NCBI GenBank assembly: GCA_900319245.1 | Contig: ONNQ01000002.1 | Coordinates: 1-64,000 of the forward strand | DNA from: an uncultured Lachnospiraceae bacterium | GTDB taxonomy: Bacteria > Bacillota > Clostridia > Lachnospirales > Lachnospiraceae | Direction of reading: 5' to 3' | DNA length: 64,000 nucleotides | Shown here: one piece after another, positions 22,945-31,217 of the stretch | Layout: each line of letters opens with the position of its first letter | Numbering within the stretch: the stretch's first letter is position 1 | Translations under genes and position numbers: made by a program | Notes under the pieces: generated by a model | Told to the model about the DNA's origin: nothing | The model's input: the letters and a program-made list of their open reading frames with translations, nothing else | The model's database searches: none

Positions 22945-24000
22945 ATGGCTTATAGAGATCATACAAAAGTAGTAAAGATTGGAGACCGGCTGATCGGCGG
23001 CGGCAATCCGGTCCTGATCCAGTCCATGACCAATACGCGCACGGAGGACGTGCGTGCCACAGTCGAACAAATTCACAGACTCGAGGAAGCCGGCTGTGAG
23101 ATCATTCGCTGCACCGTTCCCAATATTGAGGCTGCCAGAGCGATCGCACAGATTAAGAAGGAGATCCGTATTCCTCTGGTGGCGGACATTCACTTTGATT
23201 ACAAGATGGCGATTGCAGCCATTGAGAATGGCGCGGACAAGATCCGCATCAATCCCGGCAATATCGGCGGCAAGGACCGCATCGATGAAGTGGTCCGCTG
23301 TGCCAAGGAAAGACAGATTCCCATCCGTGTCGGCGTCAACAGCGGTTCTCTGGAAAGGGAGCTAGTTGCCAAGTATAATGGCGTGACCGCGGAAGGCCTT
23401 GTAGAGAGTGCGCTCGACAAAGTGCGCATGGTTGAGGAGTGCGGTTATGAGCAGATCGTGATCAGCATTAAATCTTCGGATGTTATGATGTGCATCCGTG
23501 CGCACGAGATTTTGGCACAAAAATGCAATTACCCGCTTCATGTCGGCATCACAGAAGCCGGCACACTGATGAGCGGCAATATCAAATCGGCGATTGGCCT
23601 TGGCGTGATCCTCTATCAGGGAATTGGCGACACGATCCGTGTCTCTTTGACGGGCGACCCTGTCGAAGAGATCAAGTCCGGCAAGCAGATCCTGCGCACG
23701 CTGGGACTTAGAAAGGGCGGCATAGACGTCGTCTCATGTCCGACCTGCGGAAGAACCAAGATCGACCTCATCGGACTGGCCAATCGGGTGGAGACGCTGG
23801 TACAGGGCTACCCGCTCAATATCAAGGTCGCCGTCATGGGATGCGCCGTCAACGGCCCCGGTGAAGCCAGAGAGGCAGACCTCGGAATTGCCGGGGGAGA
23901 CGGAGAGGGACTTTTGATCAAGCGGGGAAAGATCATCCGCAAGATGCCCGAGAGCGAGCTCTTAGACGCACTGAAGCAGGAACTGGACAGCATGCTGTAA
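22945..24000 (+). CDS. ispG: 4-hydroxy-3-methylbut-2-en-1-yl diphosphate synthase
   Basis: This [4Fe-4S] enzyme converts MEcPP to HMBPP in the MEP pathway, using reduced ferredoxin or flavodoxin. The 351-residue protein has the TIM-barrel N domain (GGGNPVLIQSMTNTRTED near 17-34, RINPGNIGG near 98) and the iron-sulfur C domain with SCPTCGRTK (about 264-272) and AVMGCAVNGPGEA (about 297-309), which supply the three cluster cysteines. GAAAGGAT precedes the ATG. It acts one step after IspF, encoded at 1913. Confidence 0.96.
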   Translation: MAYRDHTKVVKIGDRLIGGGNPVLIQSMTNTRTEDVRATVEQIHRLEEAGCEIIRCTVPNIEAARAIAQIKKEIRIPLVADIHFDYKMAIAAIENGADKIRINPGNIGGKDRIDEVVRCAKERQIPIRVGVNSGSLERELVAKYNGVTAEGLVESALDKVRMVEECGYEQIVISIKSSDVMMCIRAHEILAQKCNYPLHVGITEAGTLMSGNIKSAIGLGVILYQGIGDTIRVSLTGDPVEEIKSGKQILRTLGLRKGGIDVVSCPTCGRTKIDLIGLANRVETLVQGYPLNIKVAVMGCAVNGPGEAREADLGIAGGDGEGLLIKRGKIIRKMPESELLDALKQELDSML

Positions 24001-24066
24001 GGCGCCATAAGGCGTGATTTTCTGTTCATTGAAGACAATGAAATAGCAAGAGGACTTTGAAAGCGC

Positions 24067-27000
24067 ATGAAACGATTCTTTGACGTATTTCCGACTCTGA
24101 AGGTCAAATCCGACCTGCAGGATTATTTCTCAGAGACGGAAGTGGAACGACTTACCACCAATAAAGAACACACAAGGATCAAGGTGATCCTGCACTCGGA
24201 CCACCTGATCCATAAGAATCGTGTGTATCGTATGCAGGATGAGATTTCCAAGCAGGTCTTCAAGGAGAGATCCCCCGAAGTATACATCGATGAACACTAT
24301 TCTCTGAGCGCCCAATATACGCCCAGGAGACTGATGGATGAATATCGCGATTCACTAGTCAGTGAGATCGCGAGTTTTTCGCATGTCATGGGACTGTATT
24401 TTCGCGAGGCGCGCGTCGAATATGAGGGGGAGGAATCCATCCGTGTCATTATGGAAGACAGCTGCCTGAGCAGAAAGCTCTCGTTCCAGTTGGAGGAGGC
24501 CCTCAACCGGATTTTCCGGGAGCGATGCGGCGTGCCGGCTATGCTGACTGTGGATCTGGAAGCCAAAAAGAAGAAAGATAAAGTGCAGATTCTCCGCCAG
24601 GCCGTCCCTCTGCAGGGGGCAGAAGCCGCGTTTACCATTCGCGAGGGAGAAGGGCAGGAGCTTCCGCCCTGGGATCCCGCAGCGGCAGAGGAAGCGGCGG
24701 CAGCGCAGGAATCAGCGCCGGAATCCAGGCTTTCTTTCAAGAAAAAAGAAGAAACGGCAGCACCTGCCGGTGCCGACAGACAGCGGGGCAAAGGGTTCTC
24801 CAGAAATGGATCAGCCGGTGCCAAAAAGCCGTTTACGCTCAAGCGTTCCAGTCATCCCGATGTCATTTACGGAAGAGAAGTCACAGAAGAAGCGATGCCG
24901 ATCAGCGACGTCATGGGCGAGATCGGTGAAGTTGTGGTGCGCGGCCAGGTCATCAGTAATAGCCGCAGAGATATCAAGAACGAGAAGTCCATCGTGAAGT
25001 TCTCCCTGACAGACTTCACAGATTCCATCTATTGCAAAGTATTTGTGCCGACCGCGCTGGCCGACGAGCTGCTCGGCTCTCTCAAGGCAGGCAGCTGGAT
25101 CAAGGTCAAGGGTACGGCGATTTTTGACACATTTGACAAAGAGGTCTCCATCTCTTCTCTGCAGAGCATCATGCGCATCCCCCCTATTGTAGAAAAGAGG
25201 GAGGACACGGCAGAAGTGAAGCGCGTCGAGCTGCATCTGCATACGAAGATGAGCGATATGGACGGCGTCTCCGAGTGTAAGGATCTCGTCAAAAGAGCCT
25301 ATGCATGGGGCATGCCCGCGATCGCGCTCACGGACCACGGCAATGTACAGGCCTTCCCTGACGCCAATCACGTCCGCGACGCACTCATGTCGGCGGAGAA
25401 CAAAAAGCGTAAAGAACAGGGCCTTCCGCCTGTCGATCCCCAGAAATTCTTCAAGATCATTTACGGCGTGGAGTGCTATCTGGTCGATGACCTGAAAAAG
25501 AGTGTGGAGTTTGGACAAGACCAGACGCCGGACGATACAATCGCGGATAAAAGCTTTGTCGTGTTTGACCTGGAGACGACCGGCTTTTCGCCGGAAAAGA
25601 ACCGGATCATTGAATTTGGCGCTGTCAAAGTAGAGAATGGTGAAATCACAGGACGCTTTTCGGAATTCGTCAATCCACAGGTGCCGATTCCCTACAGGAT
25701 CACGCAGCTGACCGGCATCTCCGATGATATGGTGCTGAGCGCCGACCCGATTGAAAAGGTCCTGCCAAGATTCCTTGATTTTTCCAAAGGCTGTGTCCTG
25801 GTCGGTCACAACGTAGCGTTCGATATCGGCTTTGTGCGGGAAAACTGCAAACGGCTGGGATACCCCTGCCCGTTTACAACCGTGGATACGCTCGGTATTT
25901 CCAGAGCGCTTCTCCCCGGACACGCCAAATACACGCTGGACGCGGTTGCCAAGGTACTGGGCGTGACGCTGCTCAATCACCACAGAGCGGTCGACGATGC
26001 GGAATGCACAGCCGGCATCTTCCGAAAGCTGCTTCCCATGCTTGCGGATCGGGAGGCCGATACATTCGAGAAGATCAACGCCCTCAGCGACAGCAATCCG
26101 GATATTATTAAGAGGCTCAGGACGCATCACTGTGTCCTACTGGCCAAAAATAACACGGGACGCGTGAATCTCTATACGATGATCAGCGACTCCCACCTCA
26201 AATATTTCTTTAAAAAGCCCAGGATTCCCAAGAGTCTTCTCATGAAGCACAGGGAAGGCATCCTTGTCGGCAGCGCCTGCGTTTCCGGCGAGCTATTCGA
26301 AGCGATCCTGGACGAGCGCGGCGACGAACAGGTCGCAAGCATTGCCGACTTTTACGATTATCTGGAAATTCAGCCCAGAGACAATAACCGGTTTCTTCTC
26401 GAGAATCCAAGGATGCAGGACAAGTATCCCCAGCTCAAGACCGAAGAGGATCTGCTGGATCTCAACAGACGGATCGTGCGCCTGGGCGAACAGCTGGGCA
26501 AACCCGTCGTGGCGACGGGCGACGTCCACTTTATGGATCCGCAGGACGAGATCTACCGCAGTATCATTCAGGACGGCATGGGAATGTCGGATGAAGATCC
26601 GGCACCGCTCTACTTTAGAACGACGGATGACATGCTCAAGGAGTTCTCCTATTTGGGCGCCCAGAAAGCGGAAGAAGTGGTTGTCACCAATACGCGCAAA
26701 ATCGCGGATATGATCGACGCCATTTCCCCGGTCAGGCCCGACAAGTGCCCGCCGATCATTCCGCATTCCGATGAATCGCTGACAGAGATCTGCTACAACA
26801 AGGCGCATCAGATGTACGGCGATCCATTGCCGCCCATCGTCGAAGAGCGGCTGCAGAGAGAGCTCGGCTCCATCATCAAGAACGGTTATTCCGTTATGTA
26901 TATCATCGCGCAGAAACTGGTATGGAAATCCGTGGAGGACGGCTATCTGGTAGGTTCGAGAGGATCGGTCGGATCCTCCTTCGTCGCCACCATGTCCGGC

Positions 27001-28641
27001 ATCACGGAGGTCAACCCGCTTCCGCCGCATTATTATTGCACGGAATGCCACTATTCCGATTTTGACTCGCCGGAAGTAAAGGCTTATGCGGGAAAATGCG
27101 GAATTGATATGCCGCCCAAGATGTGTCCACGCTGCGGAAAACCTCTTAAGAAGGACGGATTTGACATCCCCTTCGAGACCTTCCTCGGCTTCAAGGGAGA
27201 CAAGGAGCCAGATATTGACCTGAACTTCTCCGGCGAATACCAGAGTAAGGCGCACGCCTATACAAAGGTTATTTTCGGCCACGAGCAGACCTTCAAGGCC
27301 GGCACCATCGCGACGGTAGCAGATAAGACTGCGTACGGCTATGTCAAAAACTACTTCGAGCGCAAAGGCATTGCCAAACGAAATTGTGAGATCGAGCGTC
27401 TGCTGGTCGGCTGTACCGGAATCAGGCGTAGTACCGGACAGCACCCGGGCGGCATCGTTGTTCTTCCCCTCGGGGAGGACATCAATACCTTTACGCCTGT
27501 GCAGCATCCGGCCAACGATATGACGACGGATATCATTACGACACATTTTGATTACCACTCGATTGACCACAACCTGCTGAAGCTGGATATTCTGGGACAC
27601 GATGATCCCACGATGATCCGAATGCTGCAGGACCTGACAGGGCTGGATCCGACCCAGATCCCGCTCGACGATCCGACGGTCATGAGTATCTTCAGTTCCA
27701 CGAAAGCGCTCGGGATCACGCCGGAGCAAAACGGCGGCATAGACGTCGGATCTCTCGGCATCCCGGAGTTTGGCACCAAGTTCGTCATCGGCATGCTGGA
27801 TGATACAAGACCTACTACTATGTCGGAACTGGTTCGCATATCCGGCCTGTCCCACGGCACGGACGTATGGCTTGGCAACGCGCAGTCGCTGATCCAGCAG
27901 GGAAAAGCGACGCTGTCAACCGCAATCTGTACCCGTGACGATATTATGTCGTATCTGATCGGCATGAATATGGACAAATCCTTGTCATTTAAGACCATGG
28001 AATCCGTCCGTAAAGGTAAGGGACTCACGCCGCAGATGAAAGAAGCGATGGAAGCGGCCGGCGTCCCGGACTGGTACATCGAGTCGTGCCTCAAGATCAA
28101 ATATATGTTCCCGAGGGCCCACGCGGCGGCCTACGTCATGATGGCGCTCCGCATTGCTTACTGTAAGGTTTTCCATCCCCTGGCTTATTACGCGGCCTAT
28201 TACAGTATCCGCGCATCCGCCTTCTCCTATGAGATCATGTGCCAGGGACAGGCGCACCTTCTGGAAGTGATGGAGGACTATAATAAGCGCAGAGACACAC
28301 TGACGCCCAAAGAACAGTCGACACTGGACGACTGCCTTGTTGTGAGAGAGATGTACGCAAGAGGCATCGAGTTTACGCCCATCGATATTTTTACAGCCGG
28401 ATCCAGAAACTGTAAGATCGTGGACGGCAAGATCATGCCTTCCCTGACCAGCATCGACGGCATGGGCGAAAAAGCCGCGGACGCAGTTGTGGAAGCGGCC
28501 AAGGACGGCCCTTTCATTTCAAGGGACGATTTCTGGAACAGAACCAAGGTCCCCAAGACCGTTGTCGAGAAAATGCACACAATGGGCCTTCTGGGCGACC
28601 TGCCTGAAAGCAATCAGATTTCGCTGTTTGACATTATGTAA
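24067..28641 (+). CDS. polC: DNA polymerase III alpha subunit, Gram-positive type PolC
   Basis: This is the main replicative polymerase with its own proofreading exonuclease. The 1524-residue protein has an N-terminal domain (to about 230), an Ala/Glu-rich and basic linker (about 200-275), an OB fold (about 285-380) and a PHP domain starting VELHLHTKMSDMDG near 387. The PHP is split by the DEDDh exonuclease (VVFDLETTGF near 497 to HHRAVDDAE near 638). A zinc-binding set follows (CTECHY and CPRCGKP, about 991-1024), then the polymerase core with EPDIDLNFSGEYQ near 1048 and FPRAHAAAYVMMALRIAYCK near 1348. Length and order are those of the Firmicutes enzyme. It follows ispG directly, and the YARHG-type gene starts 13 bases after the stop. 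Confidence 0.97.
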   Translation: MKRFFDVFPTLKVKSDLQDYFSETEVERLTTNKEHTRIKVILHSDHLIHKNRVYRMQDEISKQVFKERSPEVYIDEHYSLSAQYTPRRLMDEYRDSLVSEIASFSHVMGLYFREARVEYEGEESIRVIMEDSCLSRKLSFQLEEALNRIFRERCGVPAMLTVDLEAKKKKDKVQILRQAVPLQGAEAAFTIREGEGQELPPWDPAAAEEAAAAQESAPESRLSFKKKEETAAPAGADRQRGKGFSRNGSAGAKKPFTLKRSSHPDVIYGREVTEEAMPISDVMGEIGEVVVRGQVISNSRRDIKNEKSIVKFSLTDFTDSIYCKVFVPTALADELLGSLKAGSWIKVKGTAIFDTFDKEVSISSLQSIMRIPPIVEKREDTAEVKRVELHLHTKMSDMDGVSECKDLVKRAYAWGMPAIALTDHGNVQAFPDANHVRDALMSAENKKRKEQGLPPVDPQKFFKIIYGVECYLVDDLKKSVEFGQDQTPDDTIADKSFVVFDLETTGFSPEKNRIIEFGAVKVENGEITGRFSEFVNPQVPIPYRITQLTGISDDMVLSADPIEKVLPRFLDFSKGCVLVGHNVAFDIGFVRENCKRLGYPCPFTTVDTLGISRALLPGHAKYTLDAVAKVLGVTLLNHHRAVDDAECTAGIFRKLLPMLADREADTFEKINALSDSNPDIIKRLRTHHCVLLAKNNTGRVNLYTMISDSHLKYFFKKPRIPKSLLMKHREGILVGSACVSGELFEAILDERGDEQVASIADFYDYLEIQPRDNNRFLLENPRMQDKYPQLKTEEDLLDLNRRIVRLGEQLGKPVVATGDVHFMDPQDEIYRSIIQDGMGMSDEDPAPLYFRTTDDMLKEFSYLGAQKAEEVVVTNTRKIADMIDAISPVRPDKCPPIIPHSDESLTEICYNKAHQMYGDPLPPIVEERLQRELGSIIKNGYSVMYIIAQKLVWKSVEDGYLVGSRGSVGSSFVATMSGITEVNPLPPHYYCTECHYSDFDSPEVKAYAGKCGIDMPPKMCPRCGKPLKKDGFDIPFETFLGFKGDKEPDIDLNFSGEYQSKAHAYTKVIFGHEQTFKAGTIATVADKTAYGYVKNYFERKGIAKRNCEIERLLVGCTGIRRSTGQHPGGIVVLPLGEDINTFTPVQHPANDMTTDIITTHFDYHSIDHNLLKLDILGHDDPTMIRMLQDLTGLDPTQIPLDDPTVMSIFSSTKALGITPEQNGGIDVGSLGIPEFGTKFVIGMLDDTRPTTMSELVRISGLSHGTDVWLGNAQSLIQQGKATLSTAICTRDDIMSYLIGMNMDKSLSFKTMESVRKGKGLTPQMKEAMEAAGVPDWYIESCLKIKYMFPRAHAAAYVMMALRIAYCKVFHPLAYYAAYYSIRASAFSYEIMCQGQAHLLEVMEDYNKRRDTLTPKEQSTLDDCLVVREMYARGIEFTPIDIFTAGSRNCKIVDGKIMPSLTSIDGMGEKAADAVVEAAKDGPFISRDDFWNRTKVPKTVVEKMHTMGLLGDLPESNQISLFDIM

Positions 28642-28654
28642 AGCGGGGGTGAAG

Positions 28655-29464
28655 ATGAGTAGAAGAAATGATCCCTATAATCCCAAAAGAGGAGAAAACA
28701 GAACCTATATTCCCAATGACGAGATCGACAGAGAGGAAAAAGCGGATATGCGCCAGCAGAAAAAAGGCAGTATGATCAACGTCCTTCTGGGCGGCCTGAT
28801 CGTCATCTCTTTGATCGCATTTCTCTTCGTCGTGCTGGACAGCGGCATATTCACAAGCGGCGCCCAGCCCATGTATGGAAGCCCCCAGTCTGCAGCCGGC
28901 TCCGCGGTCACCGGCGAACTGACGCAGGAGCAGAAGAAAGCGGCGGAAGAGGCGGCCCGAAAGGCAGAGGAAGAAGCGAAGCAAAAGAAGCGGGAAGAAG
29001 AGGAAGCTAAGCGGGCGGAAGAAGAAGCGGCTAAAAAGGCGCAGGAAGAAGCCGAAGAAAAAGAAAAAGAAGAAGAGGCCAAAAAGAAGGCCGAAGAAAA
29101 GAAGAAGAAAGAGGCAGAAGAAAAGGAGGCGGCCAAAGCACAGAAGGAGGCGCTCGAAGAAGAGCAGAAAGTGCTTGCCGGCGACTATATTTTGGCAGAC
29201 AGCGCATCTCGTCAGTACTCGCGGGAGGAACTGGAAAGGCTGACAGATAAAGAAGTTTTGTTCGCGCTCAATGAGATCTATGCCAGAAAGGGGAGGATCT
29301 TTACCGGCGAAGAATTCAAGCGATACTTTGAAAGCAAGAGCTGGTATAACGGCACGATTCCCGCAGAGGAGTTTGACGCCAATCAAAGCGAACGTTTTAA
29401 TGATGTAGAAAAGGCCAATATCAATGCGCTCGTTGCGATCGCGCAGGAGAGAGGGCTGCGATAA
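28655..29464 (+). CDS. single-pass membrane protein with Lys/Glu-rich stalk and C-terminal YARHG domain
   Basis: The 269-residue protein has a basic cytoplasmic N terminus, one membrane segment (about 48-70), a short Gly/Ser/Ala region and about 95 residues of almost pure Glu, Lys and Ala that should form one long charged helix. A compact C-terminal domain (about 190-269) follows, with ALNEIYARKGRIF, FKRYFESKSWYNGT and FNDVEKANINALV: the YARHG pattern, with Lys in place of His. The frame is open upstream inside polC, but GGGGGTGAAG before the ATG at 28655 marks the start. The C domain should sit outside the cell. YARHG domains are thought to act at the surface; no precise function is known. 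Confidence 0.78.
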   Translation: MSRRNDPYNPKRGENRTYIPNDEIDREEKADMRQQKKGSMINVLLGGLIVISLIAFLFVVLDSGIFTSGAQPMYGSPQSAAGSAVTGELTQEQKKAAEEAARKAEEEAKQKKREEEEAKRAEEEAAKKAQEEAEEKEKEEEAKKKAEEKKKKEAEEKEAAKAQKEALEEEQKVLAGDYILADSASRQYSREELERLTDKEVLFALNEIYARKGRIFTGEEFKRYFESKSWYNGTIPAEEFDANQSERFNDVEKANINALVAIAQERGLR

Positions 29465-29481
29465 GTTGTGCAATCTAAAGA

Positions 29482-29514
29482 CCGGGGCGGTAGAAGACCG
29501 TCCCGGATTTTTTT
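29482..29514 (+). terminator. terminator after the YARHG gene
   Basis: The stem CCGGGGCGGT/ACCGTCCCGG, with one G-T pair, is followed by a run of seven T after one spacer pair. Confidence 0.9.
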
Positions 29515-29526
29515 ATGGATTTAGTG

Positions 29527-29555
29527 TTGACATAATAGATTGTGCAAAATATAAT
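29527..29555 (+). promoter_or_regulatory. full-consensus promoter of the glutathione peroxidase gene
   Basis: TTGACA, exactly 17 bases, and TATAAT: the only perfect consensus promoter noticed in the window. The -10 region lies within TATAATTGTATTA, a loose match to a PerR-type box. Confidence 0.9.
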
Positions 29556-29607
29556 TGTATTAAATAAATAAACCACTAAACAATAGCATATATAAAGGAG
29601 AACGAAT

Positions 29608-30150
29608 ATGAGCATTTATGAGTACACCATTAAGAGCGGCAAGGGCGAGGACGTTGCACTCAGCGATTTCAAGGGCAAGGTCATGATGATCGTCAATACG
29701 GCAACAGGCTGCGGATTCACACCGCAGTACGAGGCGATTGAGAAGATGTATGAGAAGTATCATGATCAGGGCTTTGAGGTCATCGACATCCCCTGCAACC
29801 AGTTCGCAGGCCAGGCGCCCGAGACAGACGAGGAGATCCACCAGTTCTGCACGCTCAAGTACAACACACAGTTTCCGCAGATGAAGAAATCGGAAGTCAA
29901 CGGAGAGAACGAGCTTCCTCTTTATACCTACCTCAAGAGCCAGCAGGGCTTTAAGGGCTTCGGTATGGGACCTATGGCGCTGGCCATGGGCGCGATGCTC
30001 AAGAAGATCGACAAGGATTATAAGAACAATCCCGCGATCAAGTGGAACTTCACAAAGTTTGTGGTAGACCGGGATGGTAATGTCGTAGCAAGATTTGAGC
30101 CCACAGAAGATATGAAGAAAGTCGACAAGTTTGTAGCGGGTCTTCTTTGA
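29608..30150 (+). CDS. glutathione peroxidase family protein (Cys type)
   Basis: This thiol peroxidase has a thioredoxin fold and reduces hydroperoxides in the cytoplasm. The 180-residue protein has NTATGCGFTPQYEAI with the peroxidatic Cys35 in the place where animal enzymes carry selenocysteine, DIPCNQFAGQAP near 60 with the conserved Gln, and KWNFTKFVVDRDG near 150 with the conserved Trp. A further cysteine in HQFCTLKYN could serve as the resolving residue, which in the family goes with thioredoxin rather than glutathione as reductant. AAAGGAG precedes the ATG. The gene stands alone under a very strong promoter. Confidence 0.93.
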   Translation: MSIYEYTIKSGKGEDVALSDFKGKVMMIVNTATGCGFTPQYEAIEKMYEKYHDQGFEVIDIPCNQFAGQAPETDEEIHQFCTLKYNTQFPQMKKSEVNGENELPLYTYLKSQQGFKGFGMGPMALAMGAMLKKIDKDYKNNPAIKWNFTKFVVDRDGNVVARFEPTEDMKKVDKFVAGLL

Positions 30151-30177
30151 TCCAACACGGCTGTAAATCGCTGTATT

Positions 30178-30210
30178 CCGGCTCGCAGATGCGGGCCGGA
30201 TAATTTTTTT
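30178..30210 (+). terminator. terminator of the glutathione peroxidase gene
   Basis: A GC-rich stem, CCGGCTCGC with GCGGGCCGG, and a short loop are followed by ATAATTTTTTT. Confidence 0.85.
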
Positions 30211-30229
30211 AAATTTTTTAAAATAGTAC

Positions 30230-30258
30230 TTGCAACAATCGAGACCTTCTGCTATAGT
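30230..30258 (+). promoter_or_regulatory. promoter of tRNA-Glu
   Basis: TTGCAA, 17 bases and TATAGT lie 29 bases before the tRNA. Confidence 0.72.
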
Positions 30259-30287
30259 AATACTTGCGTTGAGCAAAACAAATAAAT

Positions 30288-30359
30288 GGCTCGTTGGTCA
30301 AGGGGTCAAGACGCCGCCCTCTCACGGCGGAATCATGGGTTCGATTCCCGTACGAGCTA
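30288..30359 (+). tRNA. tRNA-Glu (anticodon CTC)
   Basis: Acceptor GGCTCGT pairs with ACGAGCT (first pair G-T), the D stem is GTC/GAC, and the anticodon stem is CCGCC/GGCGG with loop CTCTCAC (anticodon CTC at 30321-30323). The T arm is ATGGG-TTCGATT-CCCGT, with its outer A-T closed. Discriminator base A; CCA is not encoded. It has its own promoter and terminator. Confidence 0.94.
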
Positions 30360-30361
30360 CT

Positions 30362-30393
30362 AGCTGTCAGAGAAATCTGGCAGCTTTGTTTTT
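30362..30393 (+). terminator. terminator of tRNA-Glu
   Basis: The stem AGCTGTCAGA/TCTGGCAGCT with a GAAA loop is followed by TTTGTTTTT. Confidence 0.88.
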
Positions 30394-30550
30394 GCCATGA
30401 TATGCATTGTGCGGGTTGTGAGGCGGACAGTGCAAGTTGTGAGAAATGCGATTTTCCTTAAAAACCCTTTAAAATCAAGGAATTTTCGCAAATTACTTGC
30501 AATTTGCCACAATTTGTGATACTTTGCATATGTTGAATATATGGTACGGT

Positions 30551-30579
30551 AAAAAGTGGGCTTGCAAGTCCACTTTTTT
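30551..30579 (+). terminator. terminator-like hairpin in the rimP leader (probable attenuator)
   Basis: The 13-bp stem AAAAAGTGGGCTT/AAGTCCACTTTTT (one G-T pair) ends in TTTTTT, only 13 bases before the rimP ribosome binding site. The preceding tRNA already has its own terminator, so this one probably acts inside the leader of the rimP-nusA operon. A promoter should lie between 30394 and 30550; TTGCAA at 30497 with TACTTT 17 bases later is a weak candidate. Confidence 0.75.
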
Positions 30580-30597
30580 GATGCTGTAAGGAGGATT

Positions 30598-31146
30598 ATG
30601 GCGAAGAAAGTATCAACAAGAGCGCGCATCGAAGCAGACGCTGAAAAGATCGCGGCGCCGATCGCTGAAAAGCATGGCGTTTATATCTATGACGTAGACT
30701 ATGTCAAGGAAGGTCCCGAGTATTATCTGAATATCTATATCGATAAAGAAGAGGGCGTGGGAATTCTTGACTGTGAAGCGGTCAGCAGAGAACTGTCTGA
30801 CCGGCTTGACGAGGTCGATCTCATCCAGGATGCGTACACACTGGTCGTGTCAAGCCCTGGGCTTGGAAGGACATTGACCAAGGACAGGCATCTTGCAAAC
30901 AGCATCGGCGAGAAGGTTGAGGGCAAGCTTTTTAAGGCGCTTTCTAAAACCGGCGCCAAGGAATTTGAAGGCATCCTGCTTTCCTGGGACGCGGATACAG
31001 TCACCATTGAGATGGAACCTGTGCCGGTCAAGGCTCGCGGGAAGAAGAAGGGCAAAACGGAGCAGGAAGCACAGGCCGGCGAGCCTGTCGTCATAACTGT
31101 TCCGCGCAAGGATATCGCCGTACTCAGATTGTATTTGGATATCTGA
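30598..31146 (+). CDS. rimP: ribosome maturation factor RimP
   Basis: This factor acts in assembly of the 30S subunit. The 182-residue protein has the RimP N domain (about 10-85, with GVYIYDVDYVKEG and LNIYIDKEEGVGILDCEAVSRE) and the SH3-like C domain beginning VSSPGLGRTLTK near 85. A Lys/Gly-rich loop (VKARGKKKGKTEQEAQ) is inserted in the C domain, making it somewhat longer than the common 150-160 residues. AAGGAGG lies 4 bases before the ATG at 30598. It is the first gene of the nusA-infB operon, behind a terminator-like hairpin. Confidence 0.93.
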   Translation: MAKKVSTRARIEADAEKIAAPIAEKHGVYIYDVDYVKEGPEYYLNIYIDKEEGVGILDCEAVSRELSDRLDEVDLIQDAYTLVVSSPGLGRTLTKDRHLANSIGEKVEGKLFKALSKTGAKEFEGILLSWDADTVTIEMEPVPVKARGKKKGKTEQEAQAGEPVVITVPRKDIAVLRLYLDI

Positions 31147-31217
31147 GATCAGGCCGCAGCTATGGGGATGGCTGTGAATATGAAAGTCGTATGACTGGTT
31201 CCGGAAAAGGAGACGAG

